Source: Hyphomonadaceae bacterium (GTDB lineage: Bacteria > Pseudomonadota > Alphaproteobacteria > Caulobacterales > Aquidulcibacteraceae). Taken from it: a DNA stretch of 64,000 bases. The stretch covers positions 30,163-94,162 of the forward strand of contig JAHDXR010000015.1 of the NCBI GenBank assembly GCA_023384105.1, written 5' to 3'. The translations under genes were made by a program, and so were the position numbers. Below the pieces are notes generated by a model. It was given only the letters and a program-made list of their open reading frames with translations. It did not search any database and was not told the DNA's origin. Of this stretch, positions 17,141 through 27,518 are shown in pieces (the first letter of the stretch is position 1; every line of letters starts with the position of its first letter).

Positions 17141-17914
17141 ATGGAATACTTTGTTGGCGTCGCCGTGGCGCTGGGCGTCGGCATCTTCACGACCGTTGCC
17201 GGGTTGGATCGCGATCGTTCGCTTTACCCGGTGATCCTGATCGTGATCGCGTCCTACTACGATTTATTCGCAGTCATCGGCGGCGGCGCAGCATTAAGAT
17301 CGGAAACTCTCGTCTTTGCCGCGTTCGCCCTCGCTGCAGTCATAGGCTTTAGAACGAATCTTTGGATCGTGGTCGTCGCTTTGGTGGGGCACGGCCTGTT
17401 TGACTGGTATCATGGCCAATTGATTGAAAACGCGGGCGTACCAGCCTGGTGGCCGATGTGGTGCCTGAGCTATGACGTAGCCGCCGGGGCGTACCTCGCT
17501 TGGCGGCTGCTTACCGAAAAGATCGACGCGACGAACGCTTCGAGCTTCGGCAGACGAATTCATTCTTATGTCGAGGCAGAGTTTGCGGCTGCCAAGGCCG
17601 CTGAGTTAGATGGTGATCCCGCCAGAGCCTTCCATCATCTGGAGCGCGCTCATGTATTGGGTCAGCGATCCACGGTGCAGCATGTTCGCGCGCATGTGCG
17701 CATGCTGTTTTGGGGCATTCGCCACAACCATCCGCGCGAAGTCACTGGCCAGTTCTTGCGCGTGATCGGCGCGGTCGCCGGAACATGGGTCGGACTTGTG
17801 CCGGAGGGAAATACCGGAGGCGCCAATATCAGCGGGTTCAAGTCGTTGGCGATCCCTGATGATCTCGCCAACCAAATCGCGGCGGCGCGCACTTCGGTGG
17901 CAAACGCTCACTGA
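17141..17914 (+). CDS. Membrane protein fused to a DUF3703 domain
   Basis: This 257-aa protein has an N-terminal part of about 125 residues with four or so membrane helices and a histidine-containing helix (LVGHGLFDWYHGQLIENAG). A C-terminal DUF3703 domain follows (from about residue 150), recognisable by AFHHLERAHVLGQ, RAHVRMLFWG and the ending VPEGNTGGANISGFKS. DUF3703 normally occurs as a stand-alone protein of about 100 residues beside metal-efflux genes. Here it is joined to a membrane segment with no internal stop. AAGGA precedes the ATG. The function of either part is unknown. Confidence 0.78.
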   Translation: MEYFVGVAVALGVGIFTTVAGLDRDRSLYPVILIVIASYYDLFAVIGGGAALRSETLVFAAFALAAVIGFRTNLWIVVVALVGHGLFDWYHGQLIENAGVPAWWPMWCLSYDVAAGAYLAWRLLTEKIDATNASSFGRRIHSYVEAEFAAAKAAELDGDPARAFHHLERAHVLGQRSTVQHVRAHVRMLFWGIRHNHPREVTGQFLRVIGAVAGTWVGLVPEGNTGGANISGFKSLAIPDDLANQIAAARTSVANAH

Positions 17915-17945
17915 TTGGGTCCGCAACGAACCTCTGGTTCGCGTC

Positions 17946-18095
17946 CAGCCCTGTGTTCGGCCCGCGCCGGAGGCGCACGTTTCGCCGCTGAGCCAAGACA
18001 AAGCCCTGCGTCCCGACACCTACAGGACGCCATCGCGCGCAGGCGGCGTCAGGGTGAAAAGCGAAGCGCGCCTTGACGCCGCCGAGCACGATGGC
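17946..18095. repeat. 150-bp dispersed repeat, copy 1
   Basis: This block reappears at 42470-42619 in the same orientation and with the same length; differences are confined to short patches. It lies in the 318-bp gap between the DUF3703-fusion gene and the next gene. Its minus strand is open and could be mistaken for a small gene, but the reading frame continues into unrelated flanks. It looks like an intergenic repeat element rather than a coding sequence. Confidence 0.8.
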
Positions 18096-18232
18096 TGAGC
18101 GAAAAGCACGAGTTAACAGAGATGAAGCTTCTTGCGCCTTCCAGGCGACGGCCCGCACAAGGCGGAGCGCAAGTCCCCCAGACGTTGCGCCGCGTTGACG
18201 ATGTTTCGACCTTTGCGCACTATGGTGGTGTG

Positions 18233-18580
18233 ATGCGCCGCTTCTGGCTCTCCCTGCTTATGGTTATCGCGCTCGCCTCCGGCGGCGTCGCGAACGCCAT
18301 GGTCATGGCCGATTGTCCGATGCTGGCGCAGGCCCAGATGGGTGCCGGCCACGATTGCTGCCCTGATGGCGCGCCTGCCGCGCCGGACGAGCAGCCGGCC
18401 AAGCAGATGGGCGATTGCGCTATGGCGCAGGCGTGCCGGGCAGGACCGGCAGTAACGCCGTCGGTTGAGCCTGTCTCCTTTATCGATTCCGCGATCGTCG
18501 TGCGCGAGCCGGTCATGTCCGATAAGAGCTTGATCTCGCGCGCGCCCGACGAGTTCTGGCGGCCTCCACGAACGATCTGA
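18233..18580 (+). CDS. Small secreted Cys-rich protein upstream of cusCBA
   Basis: This 115-aa protein has a signal peptide (cleavage near VANA, residue 22) and a mature part with Cys/His/Met clusters (DCPMLAQAQMGAGHDCC, MGDCAMAQAC). The C-terminus ends FWRPPRTI. It resembles the DUF2946-like proteins that accompany metal RND pumps, though that assignment is weak. A similar small protein with a HHCC cluster and an RPPR tail precedes czcC at 33162-33524. The frame remains open to 18122, but the Met at 18233 starts the signal peptide. It is probably the first gene of the cus operon. Confidence 0.65.
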   Translation: MRRFWLSLLMVIALASGGVANAMVMADCPMLAQAQMGAGHDCCPDGAPAAPDEQPAKQMGDCAMAQACRAGPAVTPSVEPVSFIDSAIVVREPVMSDKSLISRAPDEFWRPPRTI

Positions 18581-18655
18581 CACCGAGATAGGCGCTTTGC
18601 GCGCGCGTCCGCGCGCGCCTGCGCTTTGGTTCATCAGATCATCTGGAGCACGCTC

Positions 18656-19885
18656 ATGCGCCTCGCATGGCTTGCATGTTGCGTCGTCGGCGTCGTCCCG
18701 ATCGCACATGCGCAAGAATTGAGTTTTCAGGACGCTGTCACGCGCGCTGAGGATGGCCCAAGTGTCATCGCCAGGCGTGAGGCCGCGCGCGGCGCGCAAC
18801 TCGCAGTGCGGCCCGCAGGGCAATTGCCCGATCCGCAACTTGTGCTGGGCTTGCAAAACGTGCCGGTTGAAGGGCCAGACGCCTATCGGCTCGACCGCGA
18901 CTTCATGACCATGCAGTCGATCGGGATCATGCAGGACATGCCGAGCGGCGCCGAGCGCCGCGCGCGCCGCGCGATAGCTGAAGCGGAGGCGGGCCGCACA
19001 GAAGCAGATCTCGACCTTGCGCGCCTTGAAGCGCGGCTTGGCGCGGCGCGCGCCTGGATCGCCGCCTATTATGCAGGGCGCCGCGTCGAAGTGCTGGTTG
19101 GATTGGCGCGCGAGGCCCGCGCTTCCGCCGAAGCCGCGCGCGGTCGCTTGGCGGCTGGCGGCGGCAGTGTCAATGAAGCAATCGCTGCTGAAATCGAAGC
19201 GGCGCGCATGGAGGATCGAGGCGCCGACGCCGCCGCGGCCCTGATTGCGGCGCGCGCAGAACTGCGCCGCTGGATCGGCGAGGCCGCCAGTGACCCGCTC
19301 GCTGCTGAAGAACCGCAATTCACCGTCGACGCGGAGCATCTTCGCGCGCATCTGCGCCGCCATCCGGCGCTGCTTGCGTTTCAAGCGGAAGCTCTGGCTG
19401 CCGATGCGGAACTTCGCATGGCGCGCGCCGAACGGATACCCGACTGGTCGTGGACGGCGATGTACCAGCGGCGTGACGACGCCTTCGGGGACATGGCGTC
19501 TGTTGAAGTGCGGATTGGTTTGCCGCTCTTCCAGGCTTGGCGCCAAGGCCCTCTGGTGGAAGCGCGACGCGCCGATCAGAGGCGTGTTGCTGCAGAACGG
19601 GCCTCTGCCGAACGCGAACATCTCGCCGCGCTTCAATCGAGTTTGGCGGACTACGCAGCGACGCAGGCCAATCTCGTTCGTGCGCGCGACACGCGCTTGC
19701 CCCTCGCGCGCCAGCGCGCCGACGCTGCTGCCGGGGCCTTTGCGAGCGGGGCAATGAGTACCGACACAGTGATCGCCGCGCGGCGCGACGCGCTTGAAGC
19801 CGAGCTCGACGTGATCGCCCTGAGCGAGCGCCGCGCCATGCTGGGCGCTGCGCTCACGCTGCAATATGCGGAGACCGCGCCATGA
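18656..19885 (+). CDS. cusC: CusC-like outer-membrane efflux protein (TolC family)
   Basis: This 409-aa protein has a signal peptide ending in AHA (about residue 19) followed by two repeated TolC-type helical domains with Ala/Arg/Glu-rich amphipathic helices. The GQLPDPQLVLGLQNVP stretch near the start is typical of metal RND TolC partners. The ATG at 18656 has GGAG 10 nt ahead. Its stop overlaps the cusB start (ATGA at 19882-19885). It forms the outer-membrane exit duct for the copper/silver pump. Confidence 0.9.
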   Translation: MRLAWLACCVVGVVPIAHAQELSFQDAVTRAEDGPSVIARREAARGAQLAVRPAGQLPDPQLVLGLQNVPVEGPDAYRLDRDFMTMQSIGIMQDMPSGAERRARRAIAEAEAGRTEADLDLARLEARLGAARAWIAAYYAGRRVEVLVGLAREARASAEAARGRLAAGGGSVNEAIAAEIEAARMEDRGADAAAALIAARAELRRWIGEAASDPLAAEEPQFTVDAEHLRAHLRRHPALLAFQAEALAADAELRMARAERIPDWSWTAMYQRRDDAFGDMASVEVRIGLPLFQAWRQGPLVEARRADQRRVAAERASAEREHLAALQSSLADYAATQANLVRARDTRLPLARQRADAAAGAFASGAMSTDTVIAARRDALEAELDVIALSERRAMLGAALTLQYAETAP

Positions 19886-21351
19886 CGGGAACGAAAGTGC
19901 AAATCCCGCGCATCGCAATCATTGCCACTGCACTGGCCATCGGTGCGCTTGCGGCCGGCGCCGGCGGCTACTGGCTCGGTGCGAGCCGCGACGCGCCCGC
20001 CGCATCCGAAGACGGAAGGCGCGTGCTCTATTGGTACGACCCGATGGTTCCCGATCAGCACTTCGAACAACCGGGCCGCTCACCCTTCATGGATATGGAG
20101 CTGGTCCCGCGTTACGCTGATGAGGGCCCTGCCGAAGCCGGCGTGCGCATCGACCCAGACGTTGTGCAAAATCTCGGCGTTCGGCTTGCCGTCGTTGAGA
20201 GCGCGCCGGTGTCGCGCACTGTGACTGCGGCTGGCGTCATCGCCTTCAATGACCGTGCAGTCGCGATCGTGCAGGCGCGCGCCGCGGGATTTGTCGAACG
20301 CTCGTATGGGCGCGCGGTGGGCGATGTCGTTGCCGCCGGCGCGCCGATTGTCGATATTCGCGTGCCCGAATGGACGGCGGCGCAAGCCGAATATCTGGCG
20401 CTACGCGGCGGAGGCGGCGATCTCGCGGCGGCGGCGCGAAGGCGCCTTGAGATGCTCGGCATGCCAGCGTCGCTCATCGAACGTGTCGAGCGCAATGGTG
20501 CGCCGCGGCCGGTCATGACCGTGACTGCGCCGGTGGCCGGCGCCATCACGGCGCTCGACATCCGCAACGGCATGACGATTGTTCAGGGCGCGCCGCTCGC
20601 CACCATCAACGGCATATCGCCGGTCTGGCTCGCGGTGTCGCTCGCGCAAGCCGACGCCAGCATCGCGCGCCCCGGAGGCCGCGTCACGGCGCGCGTTCCG
20701 GCCTATCCAGGTGAGAGTTTCGCCGGTCGTATCGAAAGCATCCTGCCGGCGGCGGACGCAGCGACGCGGACAATCCAGGCGCGGATCGCACTGCCAAACC
20801 CTCAACGACGGTTGCGTCCGGGCATGACGGCGGAAGTCGATCTTGCTGAGGGCGATGCGCGTCCCGCGCTCCTCGTGCCCGCTGAAGCCGTGATCCGGAC
20901 CGGGCGGCGCACCGTCGTCATCGTTGCGCTGGAGGGCGGACGCTTCGCGCCGATCGAAGTCGAGATCGCCCGACGATCCGGCGACCGTATCGAAGTGCGC
21001 CGCGGTCTCAGCGAAGGGCAGCGCGTCGTCGCTTCGGGGCAATTCCTCATCGATTCCGAAGCGAGCCTGACGGGCGCGCTGGCAAGTCTGGAGGCGTCGT
21101 CGGCGCCGCAGGCGGCCGCCGACGGGCATCAAGCCAGCGGCCGCGTCACGGCGATCAATAGCGTAAACATTACGATCGCGCATGGGCCTGTGCCAAGCCT
21201 GCAATGGCCAGGCATGACCATGGCGTTCGTGCTGGAGAATGCGGCGTTGGGCCGTGGGATTGCCGTCGGCGACACCGTACAGTTCCGCTTCCGGCAAGAT
21301 GGCTCGCGCTATGTCGTCAGCGAAATCCGCAAGACGGAGACGCCGCGATGA
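19882..21351 (+). CDS. cusB: CusB-like periplasmic adaptor with a C-terminal CusF domain
   Basis: This 489-aa protein begins with a membrane anchor (about 10-33) and a heavy-metal-binding element (about 49-79: [20 protein letters not shown]). The barrel-sandwich, lipoyl and beta-barrel domains of an RND adaptor follow (about 95-400). The last 75 residues are a CusF-like metallochaperone domain. The metal ligands of CusF are all visible there in the order His, Trp, Met, Met ([15 protein letters not shown]). CusB passes copper or silver to CusA. The fusion makes the chaperone part of the adaptor. Confidence 0.92.
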   Translation: MTGTKVQIPRIAIIATALAIGALAAGAGGYWLGASRDAPAASEDGRRVLYWYDPMVPDQHFEQPGRSPFMDMELVPRYADEGPAEAGVRIDPDVVQNLGVRLAVVESAPVSRTVTAAGVIAFNDRAVAIVQARAAGFVERSYGRAVGDVVAAGAPIVDIRVPEWTAAQAEYLALRGGGGDLAAAARRRLEMLGMPASLIERVERNGAPRPVMTVTAPVAGAITALDIRNGMTIVQGAPLATINGISPVWLAVSLAQADASIARPGGRVTARVPAYPGESFAGRIESILPAADAATRTIQARIALPNPQRRLRPGMTAEVDLAEGDARPALLVPAEAVIRTGRRTVVIVALEGGRFAPIEVEIARRSGDRIEVRRGLSEGQRVVASGQFLIDSEASLTGALASLEASSAPQAAADGHQASGRVTAINSVNITIAHGPVPSLQWPGMTMAFVLENAALGRGIAVGDTVQFRFRQDGSRYVVSEIRKTETPR

Positions 21352-24300
21352 TCGCCGCGCTGATCCGCTGGTCGGTCGCCAATCGTCTGCTTGTCGTCTT
21401 GGCGACGCTTGCGCTTGCGGTTGCGGGCGCGCTGGCGATCCGGTCGACGCCGGTTGATGCGATCCCGGACCTCTCGGATGTGCAGGTGGTCATCCGCACA
21501 AGTTATCCGGGCCAGGCGCCGCAGATCGTTGAAGATCAGGTCACGTATCCGCTGACCACCACAATGCTTTCCGTGCCGGGCGCGCGCACGGTTCGAGGCT
21601 ATTCGTTCTTCGGCGACTCATTTGTCTATGTGATCTTCGAAGATGGAACCGATCTCTATTGGGCGCGCTCGCGCGTCCTGGAATATCTCAACCAGGTGCA
21701 GGGCCGCCTGCCGCCCGCAGCGCGCTCGTCGCTCGGCCCAGACGCCACAGGCGTCGGCTGGGTCTATCAATACGCGCTCGTCGATCGCAGCGGGCGGCAT
21801 GATCTTAGCCAGTTGCGCGGCATCCAGGATTGGCTGCTCAGGTTTGAACTGAAGAGCGTGCCGGGCGTCGCCGAAGTCGCCTCGATCGGCGGCATGGTTC
21901 GGCAATATCAGATCGTACTCGATCCAGAGCGCATGGCCGCCTATGGCGTGTCCCAGCAACAGGTCGCGGACGCCGTGCGCGCGGCTAATGGCGAGACCGG
22001 CGGCGCCGTCATCGAGATGGGCGAAGCCGAGCATATGGTGCGCGCCTCGGGCTATCTGCGCACGCTGCAGGATTTCGACGCCATTCCGCTCGGCCTTGGC
22101 GCGAATGGCGTTCCGGTCAGGTTAGGCGACGTCGCCTGGGTGCAGATCGGTCCGGAGATGCGCCGCGGCATCGCTGAACTTAACGGAGAAGGCGAAGTCG
22201 CCGGTGGTGTTGTCATCATCCGCGCCGGCGAGAACGCCCGCGAAGTGATCGAAGCTGTGCGCACGCGGCTAGACGAGCTGAGACAAAGCCTGCCGGAAGG
22301 GGTCGAGGTCGTCACGACCTATGACCGCTCGTCGCTGATCGACCGGGCCATCGAAAACCTGACGCACAAGCTCGCCGAGGAATTCATCGTCGTCGCGCTC
22401 GTGTGCGCGCTCTTTCTGTTTCACCTCCGCTCGGCGCTGGTCGCCATCGTGACCTTGCCGCTCGGCGTCATGGCTGCGTTCCTGGTGATGCGCCTTCAGG
22501 GCGTCGACGCCAACATCATGTCGCTTTCCGGCATCGCTATCGCCATCGGCGCGATGGTGGACGCCGCCATCGTCATGATCGAGAACGCACACAAGCGGCT
22601 GGAGCGCTGGCGTGACGAGCATGATGGGGAGATGCCGAGAGGCGCAGACCATTGGCGCGTCATTACCGAATCATCGGTCGAAGTGGGGCCGGCGCTCTTT
22701 TTCAGCCTCCTCATCATCACGCTCTCGTTCCTGCCGGTGTTCACGCTGCAAGCGCAGGAGGGACGTCTCTTTGCGCCGCTGGCTTTCACCAAGACCTATG
22801 CGATGGCCGCGTCAGCGGCGTTGGCGGTGACGCTCATCCCCGTGCTCATGGGCTTCTGGATACGCGGGCGCATCCCGCACGAAGACGCAAATCTCATCAA
22901 TCGCTGGCTGGCATGGCTCTATCGGCCTGCAATTGATTTTGCATTGGCGACGCCAAGAATAGTGCTGCTGATCGCGGCGCTGGTGCTTGCGACGACGGCT
23001 TGGCCCATTTCGCGTCTCGGCGGTGAATTCATGCCGATGATGGATGAGGGCGATCTGTTGTACATGCCGACGGCGCTGCCTGGCCTGTCGGCGGCGCAGG
23101 CGTCGCAATTGTTGCAGCAAACCGACCGGCTCATTCGCACGGTGCCCGAGGTCGAGAGCGTCTTCGGCAAAGCGGGTAGGGCTGAAACCGCGACCGATCC
23201 CGCGCCGCTCGAAATGTTCGAGACAACAATACGCTTGCGGCCGCGTTCCGAATGGCGGCCGGGCATGACGCCAGAGCGCATCGTCGAAGAACTTGACCGC
23301 GTCGTGCGCGTGCCGGGTCTGACCAATGTCTGGGTGCCGCCGATCCGAAACCGCATCGATATGCTTGCAACGGGCGTTAAAAGCCCGATCGGCGTCAAGG
23401 TGAGCGGACCTGACCTTGCGACCATTGACGCGGCGGCGCGCGCGATTGAACAGGCTGCGCGCGGCGTGCCTGGCGTTTCCTCCGCCGTCGCCGAGCGCAT
23501 TTCCGGTGGACGCTACATCAATATCGATATCGATCGCTTTGCTGCCGCCCGCTACGGTCTCAACGTCGCCGATGTGCAAGCTGTCGTTGCGGGCGCCATC
23601 GGCGGCGAGAATATCGGCGAAGTCGTCGATGGACGGGCGCGCTATCCAATCAATCTGCGTTATCCGCGTGAGGTGCGCGACTCGCTCGACCGGCTCAATG
23701 CGCTGCCGATCGTCACGGAAGAGGGCCTGCGCCTCACGCTCGGCGAAGTGGCGCGCATCGCTGTCGCGGATGGGCCCGCCATGATCCGAAGCGAGAACGG
23801 CCGGCTCTCCGCCTTCGTCTATGTGGACGTGCGCGGACGCGATTTGGCGTCGGTCGTGCGCGATCTGCAGCGCACGGTCGGCGCCGACGTGCAATTGCCG
23901 GCGGGCGTGAGCGTGGCTTACTCAGGACAGTTCGAATATCTCGAACGCGCTTCCGCGCGGCTGTTGCTGGTCGGCCCGGCGACGATCGCCATCATCTTTT
24001 TGCTTCTCTATCTGACATTCCGCCGGTTCGATGAGGCGGCGATCGTGATGGCGAGCCTGCCCTTCGCGCTCACGGGCGGTGTGTGGCTCGTTTACTTCCT
24101 GGGATATGATTTCTCCGTGGCGGTGGCGGTTGGCTTTCTCGCGCTCGCCGGGCTTGCCGCCGAGTTCGGGGTCGTGATGCTGATCTACCTGAAGAACGCG
24201 CTTCAGGAGCGTCTTGATCGCGGCGTCGAGATAACGCCCGCCATTGTCGCGGAAGCCGTCCGTGAAGGCGCACTGCTTCGCCTTCGCCCCAAAGCGATGA

Positions 24301-24530
24301 CCGTTGCCGTCATCCTCGCTGGTCTGCTGCCCATTCTCTTTACTGGCGGGGCAGGCGCGGAAGTCATGCGCCGCATTGCGGCGCCCCTTGTCGGCGGCAT
24401 GCTCACCGCGCCGCTTTTGTCTTTGATTGTCATTCCCGCGGCCTATTTTATGATCCGGCGCCGCGGCATCGAGCGCGATGCGCTTGCACGCTCCAAAGAC
24501 CGGATCGCCCTCGAAAAAGGAATTCAGTGA
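21348..24530 (+). CDS. cusA: CusA-like heavy-metal RND efflux pump
   Basis: This 1060-aa inner-membrane pump has twelve predicted helices and two large periplasmic loops. CusA-type phrases are clear: [16 protein letters not shown] near the start, [17 protein letters not shown] in the second half and [16 protein letters not shown]. The proton-relay region includes the DxxD pair in [19 protein letters not shown]. The start at 21348 is the ATG overlapping the cusB stop; the frame is open further upstream but lies inside cusB. It exports Cu(I)/Ag(I) from periplasm and cytoplasm. Confidence 0.95.
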   Translation: MIAALIRWSVANRLLVVLATLALAVAGALAIRSTPVDAIPDLSDVQVVIRTSYPGQAPQIVEDQVTYPLTTTMLSVPGARTVRGYSFFGDSFVYVIFEDGTDLYWARSRVLEYLNQVQGRLPPAARSSLGPDATGVGWVYQYALVDRSGRHDLSQLRGIQDWLLRFELKSVPGVAEVASIGGMVRQYQIVLDPERMAAYGVSQQQVADAVRAANGETGGAVIEMGEAEHMVRASGYLRTLQDFDAIPLGLGANGVPVRLGDVAWVQIGPEMRRGIAELNGEGEVAGGVVIIRAGENAREVIEAVRTRLDELRQSLPEGVEVVTTYDRSSLIDRAIENLTHKLAEEFIVVALVCALFLFHLRSALVAIVTLPLGVMAAFLVMRLQGVDANIMSLSGIAIAIGAMVDAAIVMIENAHKRLERWRDEHDGEMPRGADHWRVITESSVEVGPALFFSLLIITLSFLPVFTLQAQEGRLFAPLAFTKTYAMAASAALAVTLIPVLMGFWIRGRIPHEDANLINRWLAWLYRPAIDFALATPRIVLLIAALVLATTAWPISRLGGEFMPMMDEGDLLYMPTALPGLSAAQASQLLQQTDRLIRTVPEVESVFGKAGRAETATDPAPLEMFETTIRLRPRSEWRPGMTPERIVEELDRVVRVPGLTNVWVPPIRNRIDMLATGVKSPIGVKVSGPDLATIDAAARAIEQAARGVPGVSSAVAERISGGRYINIDIDRFAAARYGLNVADVQAVVAGAIGGENIGEVVDGRARYPINLRYPREVRDSLDRLNALPIVTEEGLRLTLGEVARIAVADGPAMIRSENGRLSAFVYVDVRGRDLASVVRDLQRTVGADVQLPAGVSVAYSGQFEYLERASARLLLVGPATIAIIFLLLYLTFRRFDEAAIVMASLPFALTGGVWLVYFLGYDFSVAVAVGFLALAGLAAEFGVVMLIYLKNALQERLDRGVEITPAIVAEAVREGALLRLRPKAMTVAVILAGLLPILFTGGAGAEVMRRIAAPLVGGMLTAPLLSLIVIPAAYFMIRRRGIERDALARSKDRIALEKGIQ

Positions 24531-24880
24531 TGCTCAAGGCGCTTATCGTTCCGATCGTTTTGTTGGCTGCCGCGTGCTCGCCGCCGGCGGCGCAGGATGC
24601 TGAAAAATCGGATGCAGGAATGGACATGGCCGAAAGCGCGGCGCCAGCGCAGACCGGTCCGATTGCTGGCGTCGGTACAGTGACCGCCGTGGATGCAGCG
24701 GCTGGTACGGTCTCACTCGATCATGAGGCCATCGCTGCGATCAGTTGGCCCGCCATGTCGATGCAGTTCAGGGTCGAAGACCCCGCCGCGCTTCAAGGCA
24801 TCGCCGTCGGGGATCGCGTGTCGTTTGAATTGAAAAGCGCCACCGAGTCATCGGTTGTCACCGAGATTGCAAAGCAATAG
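24530..24880 (+). CDS. cusF: CusF-like copper-binding lipoprotein
   Basis: This 116-aa protein has a lipobox LLAAAC (Cys16) and a Met/Asp-rich linker, then a CusF OB-fold domain. The CusF ligand set is visible: His in SLDHEA, then WPAMSM with Trp and two Met residues. CusF hands Cu(I) or Ag(I) to CusB. A second CusF domain is already fused to CusB upstream. The ATG overlaps the cusA stop (TGATG), with AAAAGG at 24515-24520. A bidirectional hairpin follows. Confidence 0.9.
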   Translation: MLKALIVPIVLLAAACSPPAAQDAEKSDAGMDMAESAAPAQTGPIAGVGTVTAVDAAAGTVSLDHEAIAAISWPAMSMQFRVEDPAALQGIAVGDRVSFELKSATESSVVTEIAKQ

Positions 24881-24886
24881 TCGCGT

Positions 24887-24916
24887 GTTGCGGGCGCTTT
24901 GAGCGGCGCCCGCAAC
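24887..24916. terminator. Hairpin between convergent cusF and the P1B-4 ATPase
   Basis: An 11-bp perfect stem (24887-24897 with 24906-24916) and an 8-nt loop lie between the two converging operons. The stem is GC-rich; no long U-run follows on either side. It would work for both strands. Confidence 0.6.
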
Positions 24917-24953
24917 ATATGCATGCGAGCAGCGCCGCGGCTCCGGAGCGGTG

Positions 24954-26969
24954 TCATGCTTGTTTGGGGTCTGAAGCGGTAGGATCGCGATACGCGAGGA
25001 GCCGCAGAGCGTTGGCGACCACCAGCAGAGTTGAGCCCTCATGGAAAATGATGGCCGCTCCAATTTGGAGGCCGAACAGGGTCGACGGGATCAGAACGGC
25101 CACGACGCCTAGGCTCGCCCACAAGTTCTGCTTGATGATGGCGCTGGTCTGACGACTAAGGCCGACCGCAAAGGGAAGATGCGCGAGATCGTCAGACATC
25201 AAAGCTACGTCCGCCGTTTCAAGCGCCACGTCCGAACCGGCGGCGCCCATAGCAATGCCAACCGTGGCATTGGCCATAGCGGGCGCGTCATTCACGCCAT
25301 CGCCGACCATGGCGACTTTGCCCTCGGTACGGACAAGCTCCGCGATATAGGAGACTTTGTCTTCGGGCATGAGCGCGCCCTTGGCGTCGGTAAGGCCGAC
25401 GTTCGATGCAATCGTGCTGGCGACGCTTTGATTGTCGCCGGTCAACATGATCATGCGGCGCACGCCAAGCTTCCGCAGCCTTGCTATGACGTTCGCCGCC
25501 GCCGGACGTTCCCTGTCCATGAGGCCCAGCAGGCCGAGATACCTATCTCCGTGGCGCACGATCATCACGGTGCGGCCGTTTTCCTCTACAGACCGCGCTT
25601 GATCGAGAAGGGCGCCTGGCGGAGCAGCCCCGTTGCTTCCGTCGAAAAGACCAAGCTTGCCGATCCACGTCTCCAAGCCGGAGACGACGCCCTTTACTCC
25701 CTTGCCGGTGATGCTTTCCACATCCTGCGCGGCGGCAATCGTCGCGCCGTTGAGCCGTTCGCGTCCATCGCGCGTCACGGCCGCTGCTAAGGGATGATCG
25801 CTGATTTCTTCAACGGCGATGGCGACGGTCAATAGCTCTTGTTCACTGACTCCATTTGCAGGGATCACGTCCGTAAGCTTAGGGCGCCCCTCGGTGAGCG
25901 TGCCGGTCTTGTCGAAGGCGACCGCCGTCAACGTGCCTAGATTTTCCAGCGGGGCGCCGCCTTTGATCAATACGCCGCCACGTCCCGCTCTCGCGATCCC
26001 GCTAAGGACGGCGCTTGGGACTGATATGGCGAGTGCGCATGGGCTCGCTGCGACAAGGACAGCCATGGCGCGATAGAAGGAGGCTGAGAAGGGTTCGTCG
26101 ATGACCACCCAGGCGAACATGAGGAGCGCAACGAGAGCGAGAACGGCGGGTACATAATAGCGCTCGAATCGCTGAGTGAATTGCTGTGTAGGCGAGCGCT
26201 GGGTTTCGGCCTCCGCGACCATGCGCACAACACGCGCCAGCGTTGTCTCGCCGGCGCGACGAGCAACATAAACTTCTAGCGCGCCTGCGCCATTGATCGT
26301 TCCCGCAAACACGCGATGCTCGGCCGGTGTCTTGGCGAAATCGGTGGTGCTGGTGATCGCGCTTTGCAGCGGCCGTTTATCGACCGGCACGCTCTCACCT
26401 GTGACCGGAGCCTGATTGACGCTGCTTTCGCCGACAACGACATAGCCATCGGCCGGCAGACGCTCATTAGGCTTGATCAGAACCACATCGCCAATGGCGA
26501 GATCTTCAACCGCAACGTCTTGCGCATTGCCGTTTCGCCTTATCAGCGCGCGTTCGGGGGCTAGCTTTGCAAGCCCCTCAATGGCGCGTTTGGCTCTGCC
26601 CATCGCGTAGCCTTCCAGCGAGTGGCCGAGACTAAAGAGAAAAAGGAGAAGGGCGCCTTCCGACCAATGTCCCAACACCGCGGCGCCTGCGGCCGCGACG
26701 AGCATGAGGGTGTCGATCTGAAAGCGCCGGTGAAGGACGTTCTCGAAAGCCTCTCGCAGTGTGAAGAAGCCACCGAAGAAATAGGCGGCAACATAGAAGA
26801 CGAGCGGGAGGGCTTCAATTCCAGCGCGTTCACTCAACCAACCGGCGGCCAAGGCGCATCCTGACAGAAGCGCGAAGGCAAGCTCGGTACGCTCGCCAAG
26901 AATGCCGCCGCCCTCGTGCGTATGTCCGCCTGGGTGAGACTCTGCGCCTTTGTCGGGCGGCGTCATCAA
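24954..26969 (-). CDS. P1B-4-type metal-transporting ATPase (CoaT/CzcP-like)
   Basis: This 671-aa ATPase has no N-terminal metal-binding domain; only a His-rich start (GGHTHEGGG). The membrane metal site is SPC (309-311) and the last helix carries HEGSTLLVVANALRLL, together the P1B-4 signature for Co, Zn, Ni or Fe export. TGES (190-193), DKTGT (353-357) and GDGVND are present. It ends the minus-strand czc operon and overlaps ahpD by ATGA. The exact metal is not settled by sequence; CzcP-like Zn/Co export would fit its place with CzcCBA. Confidence 0.92.
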   Translation of the reverse strand: MMTPPDKGAESHPGGHTHEGGGILGERTELAFALLSGCALAAGWLSERAGIEALPLVFYVAAYFFGGFFTLREAFENVLHRRFQIDTLMLVAAAGAAVLGHWSEGALLLFLFSLGHSLEGYAMGRAKRAIEGLAKLAPERALIRRNGNAQDVAVEDLAIGDVVLIKPNERLPADGYVVVGESSVNQAPVTGESVPVDKRPLQSAITSTTDFAKTPAEHRVFAGTINGAGALEVYVARRAGETTLARVVRMVAEAETQRSPTQQFTQRFERYYVPAVLALVALLMFAWVVIDEPFSASFYRAMAVLVAASPCALAISVPSAVLSGIARAGRGGVLIKGGAPLENLGTLTAVAFDKTGTLTEGRPKLTDVIPANGVSEQELLTVAIAVEEISDHPLAAAVTRDGRERLNGATIAAAQDVESITGKGVKGVVSGLETWIGKLGLFDGSNGAAPPGALLDQARSVEENGRTVMIVRHGDRYLGLLGLMDRERPAAANVIARLRKLGVRRMIMLTGDNQSVASTIASNVGLTDAKGALMPEDKVSYIAELVRTEGKVAMVGDGVNDAPAMANATVGIAMGAAGSDVALETADVALMSDDLAHLPFAVGLSRQTSAIIKQNLWASLGVVAVLIPSTLFGLQIGAAIIFHEGSTLLVVANALRLLAYRDPTASDPKQA

Positions 26970-27499
26970 GCGGCCATGGCGGCTTCGCCGCGCAGCACAA
27001 CGGCGATTGCGTTGACAGTCGCGGCGATTCGCAGCGCGGCTTGCACCCGCTCCAGTGTGACGCCGCGCTTGTGCAATTCGGCCTCGTGCGAGTTAAGGCA
27101 GGCTCCGCAATTCGACATCGCTGACACCGCCAAGGCCCACAGCTCGAAATCGATCTTCTCGATGGGAGGATTGACGAGCGCAGCCATGGAAAGATTGACC
27201 GGGGCGCCGCGATAGTCGTGGTTTGCGAGCAGATTTATCGAGCCATAGTAAACCGTGTTCATGCCCATGATCGCCGCCGCCGCCATTGCGCCGGATTTCG
27301 CTTCGGGCGTTAGACGCGGTTCGGTTTCGGCCCTGACGGCCTTTGCCACCGTAGGAACGCCCGAAGCAAAGGCGCAGGCCAAAAAACAACCCCACTTCTG
27401 CTGGTCGGAAAGCAATGTCTCTCGCGAGAGCTGGTCGAGGTTCTTTCGCAGGTCTCCCGCATATGTAGGCAATGCATTTTGGAGTGCAGTCAGCGACAT
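26966..27499 (-). CDS. ahpD: AhpD-like alkyl hydroperoxidase
   Basis: This 177-aa protein matches AhpD in full length. The active-site motif NCGACLNSHE supplies Cys131 and Cys134 with His138, and Glu119 sits in DFELWALAVSA. Residues 77-90 (IMGMNTVYYGSINL) are also family-typical. AhpD couples peroxide reduction to lipoylated or thiol electron donors. Its place between czcA and the P1B-4 ATPase is unusual. It may protect against metal-driven peroxide stress (inference). Confidence 0.92.
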   Translation of the reverse strand: MSLTALQNALPTYAGDLRKNLDQLSRETLLSDQQKWGCFLACAFASGVPTVAKAVRAETEPRLTPEAKSGAMAAAAIMGMNTVYYGSINLLANHDYRGAPVNLSMAALVNPPIEKIDFELWALAVSAMSNCGACLNSHEAELHKRGVTLERVQAALRIAATVNAIAVVLRGEAAMAA

Positions 27500-27518
27500 T
27501 GTCTTGTCTCCTCCATTA

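Noticed and set aside
18113..19918. A 601-codon open frame on the minus strand across cusC
   Set aside because: It is antisense to a well-supported TolC-family gene, has no family features and arises from GC-rich codon bias.
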